From positions 1 to 15,523 of the forward strand of contig CABUZD010000029.1 in NCBI GenBank assembly GCA_902495945.1: 15,523 nt of DNA, read 5' to 3'. This stretch comes from an uncultured Collinsella sp. (GTDB lineage: Bacteria; Actinomycetota; Coriobacteriia; Coriobacteriales; Coriobacteriaceae). Below are positions 14,522 to 15,523 of this stretch, one piece after another. The position numbers and the translations under genes are program-made. Within the stretch, counting starts at the first letter, position 1, and every line of letters starts with the position of its first letter. The notes under the pieces are model-generated. The model ran no database searches. It saw nothing but the letters and a program-made list of their open reading frames with translations, and was not told the origin of the DNA.

Positions 14522-14588
14522 AGTTGCGGTGGAATACGGTCTGTTTTGGCCGTTTATGGGCCAGTTTAGTCCGTATTTCACCGCAACT
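14522..14588 (-). terminator. Large symmetrical hairpin between the M18 gene and yaaA
   Basis: AGTTGCGGTGGAATACGG (14522-14539) pairs with CCGTATTTCACCGCAACT (14571-14588) over 18 bp with one G-T position. Inside, two 7-base unpaired strands flank a 5-bp stem (TGGCC/GGCCA at 14547-14551 and 14559-14563) with a 7-base loop. On the minus strand it is followed by TTCCTTTTT, so it can end the M18 transcript. It could equally be a copy of a dispersed repeat. Confidence 0.65.
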
Positions 14589-14601
14589 GATGAAGGGTTG
14601 G

Positions 14602-15523
14602 TTAGGCTCGCTCGATGAAGGCCTTGTAGCCGCGGTAGGCCTCGTAGATATCGGCCTTGTTGGCGACCTCCCACAGGGCGTGCATGGACAGGACGGCAAC
14701 GCCGGAGTCGATGACGTTCATGCCATACTTGGCCATGATGTAGGCGATGGTGCCGCCACCGCCCGCGTTGACGCGACCGAGCTCACAGGTCTGGAAGTCC
14801 ACGCCGGCCTCGTCCATGATGTCGCGGACGAGGGCCACGTACTCGGCATCGGCGTCGTTGGAACCGCCCTTGCCGCGGCTGCCCGTGTACTTGTTAAAGC
14901 ACAGGCCACGACCCATAAAGGCGGCGTTCTTCGTCTCGAACTTGCCGGCATAGCCCGGGTCGAAACCGGCGGACACGTCGGAGGAGAGCATGCGGCTGCG
15001 GGCGAGCGCGCGGCGCAGGGCCAGCGGGCTATCCTCGCCGGCGAGCGTCATGATCTCGGCGACGGTGTTCTCGAAGAAGCGGCTCGTCATGCCGGTGGCA
15101 CCCACGGAACCGATCTCCTCCTTGTCGACGATGAGCGTGATGCTCGTGCGCTCCACGTTGGCGACGTCGATCTGGGCGAGCATGGAGGGGTAGGCACAGA
15201 CGCGGTCGTCGTGGCCATAGCCCAAAATCATGGAGCGGTCGAGGCCCATGTCGCGGGCGGGGCCGGCGGGCACGACCTCGATCTCGGCGGAGAGGAAGTC
15301 CTCCTCCTCGACGTCGTACTGCTCCTTAAGGATGTCCAGGAACATTTGCTTGACGGGCTCCTTGGGGGCGTCCTTGTCGTCCTCATCGAACTTGACGGGA
15401 CGGCCGCCCACGATCACGTCGAGGATCTCGGCGTCGACGGCGTCCTTGGCAGGCTTAGACATCTGCTCGCTCGAGAGATGGATCAGCAGGTCGGAGATGG
15501 TAAAGACCGGGTCGTCGGCCTTG
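14602..15523 (-). CDS. M18 family aminopeptidase (3' part)
   Basis: A dinuclear-metal cytoplasmic aminopeptidase of family M18 (aspartyl aminopeptidase/ApeA-type), which trims N-terminal residues from peptides. The frame is open to the right edge, with residues such as FTISDLLIHLSSEQ before the internal ATG 15462, so the gene begins outside; about 306 residues are seen. Visible are GYGHDDRVCAYPS with a metal-binding Asp, DKEEIGS with the catalytic Glu and metal Glu, SSDVSAGFDPGYAG with a further Asp ligand, GRVNAGGGGTIAYI, and SMHALWEVANKADIY with the last His ligand. The first His ligand would lie outside the window. The large hairpin at 14522-14588 follows the stop. Subtype and substrate preference cannot be read from this part. 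Confidence 0.93.
   Translation of the reverse strand, partial: KADDPVFTISDLLIHLSSEQMSKPAKDAVDAEILDVIVGGRPVKFDEDDKDAPKEPVKQMFLDILKEQYDVEEEDFLSAEIEVVPAGPARDMGLDRSMILGYGHDDRVCAYPSMLAQIDVANVERTSITLIVDKEEIGSVGATGMTSRFFENTVAEIMTLAGEDSPLALRRALARSRMLSSDVSAGFDPGYAGKFETKNAAFMGRGLCFNKYTGSRGKGGSNDADAEYVALVRDIMDEAGVDFQTCELGRVNAGGGGTIAYIMAKYGMNVIDSGVAVLSMHALWEVANKADIYEAYRGYKAFIERA

Overview
The window is GC-rich, densely coding bacterial chromosome. Its gene set (ylmE/yggS-sepF-ylmG-divIVA cluster, a SepF/DivIVA-type divisome, short anaerobe-style ThiC, PiT plus DUF47 partner, PstB-PhoU, M18 peptidase) fits a Gram-positive anaerobic actinobacterium. I would guess Coriobacteriia, perhaps Collinsella. That is an inference from gene content and style, not from a marker gene. 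No rRNA, tRNA, insertion sequence, prophage gene or CRISPR array is visible.

Left part (1-4250, all +): the 3' end of pstB and then phoU close a high-affinity phosphate import operon. A hairpin follows, then the cell-division cluster yggS (PLP homeostasis), sepF, a yggT/ylmG membrane protein that appears to use a non-AUG start, and divIVA, which ends at a strong intrinsic terminator.

Middle-left (4275-6915, all -): a small nitroreductase with its own terminator, an intergenic region holding a perfect 26-bp inverted repeat, then a low-affinity phosphate transport pair, pit (upstream) and its DUF47 partner. The window therefore carries parts of two phosphate uptake systems.

Middle-right (7129-10275, all +): a small unrecognised gene that may be leaderless under a promoter overlapping a LexA-like box; a Bax-inhibitor-1 family membrane protein; a TIGR02452/PARG-like macrodomain protein whose usual QEE catalytic motif reads QEA; and an SGNH hydrolase. 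Most are separated by hairpin-plus-T terminators.

The convergent gap 10276-10607 holds the most unusual structure here: six copies of a 15-bp element with consensus TCTCGATCTGTAACA, alternating in orientation at a 40-41 bp step. It is not a CRISPR array.

Right part (10608-15523, mostly -): thiD and thiC for the pyrimidine branch of thiamine synthesis, thiC being preceded by a clear TPP riboswitch; a divergent + strand gene for a small single-pass membrane protein; yaaA (peroxide stress/DUF328); a large hairpin; and the 3' part of an M18 aminopeptidase gene running off the right edge.
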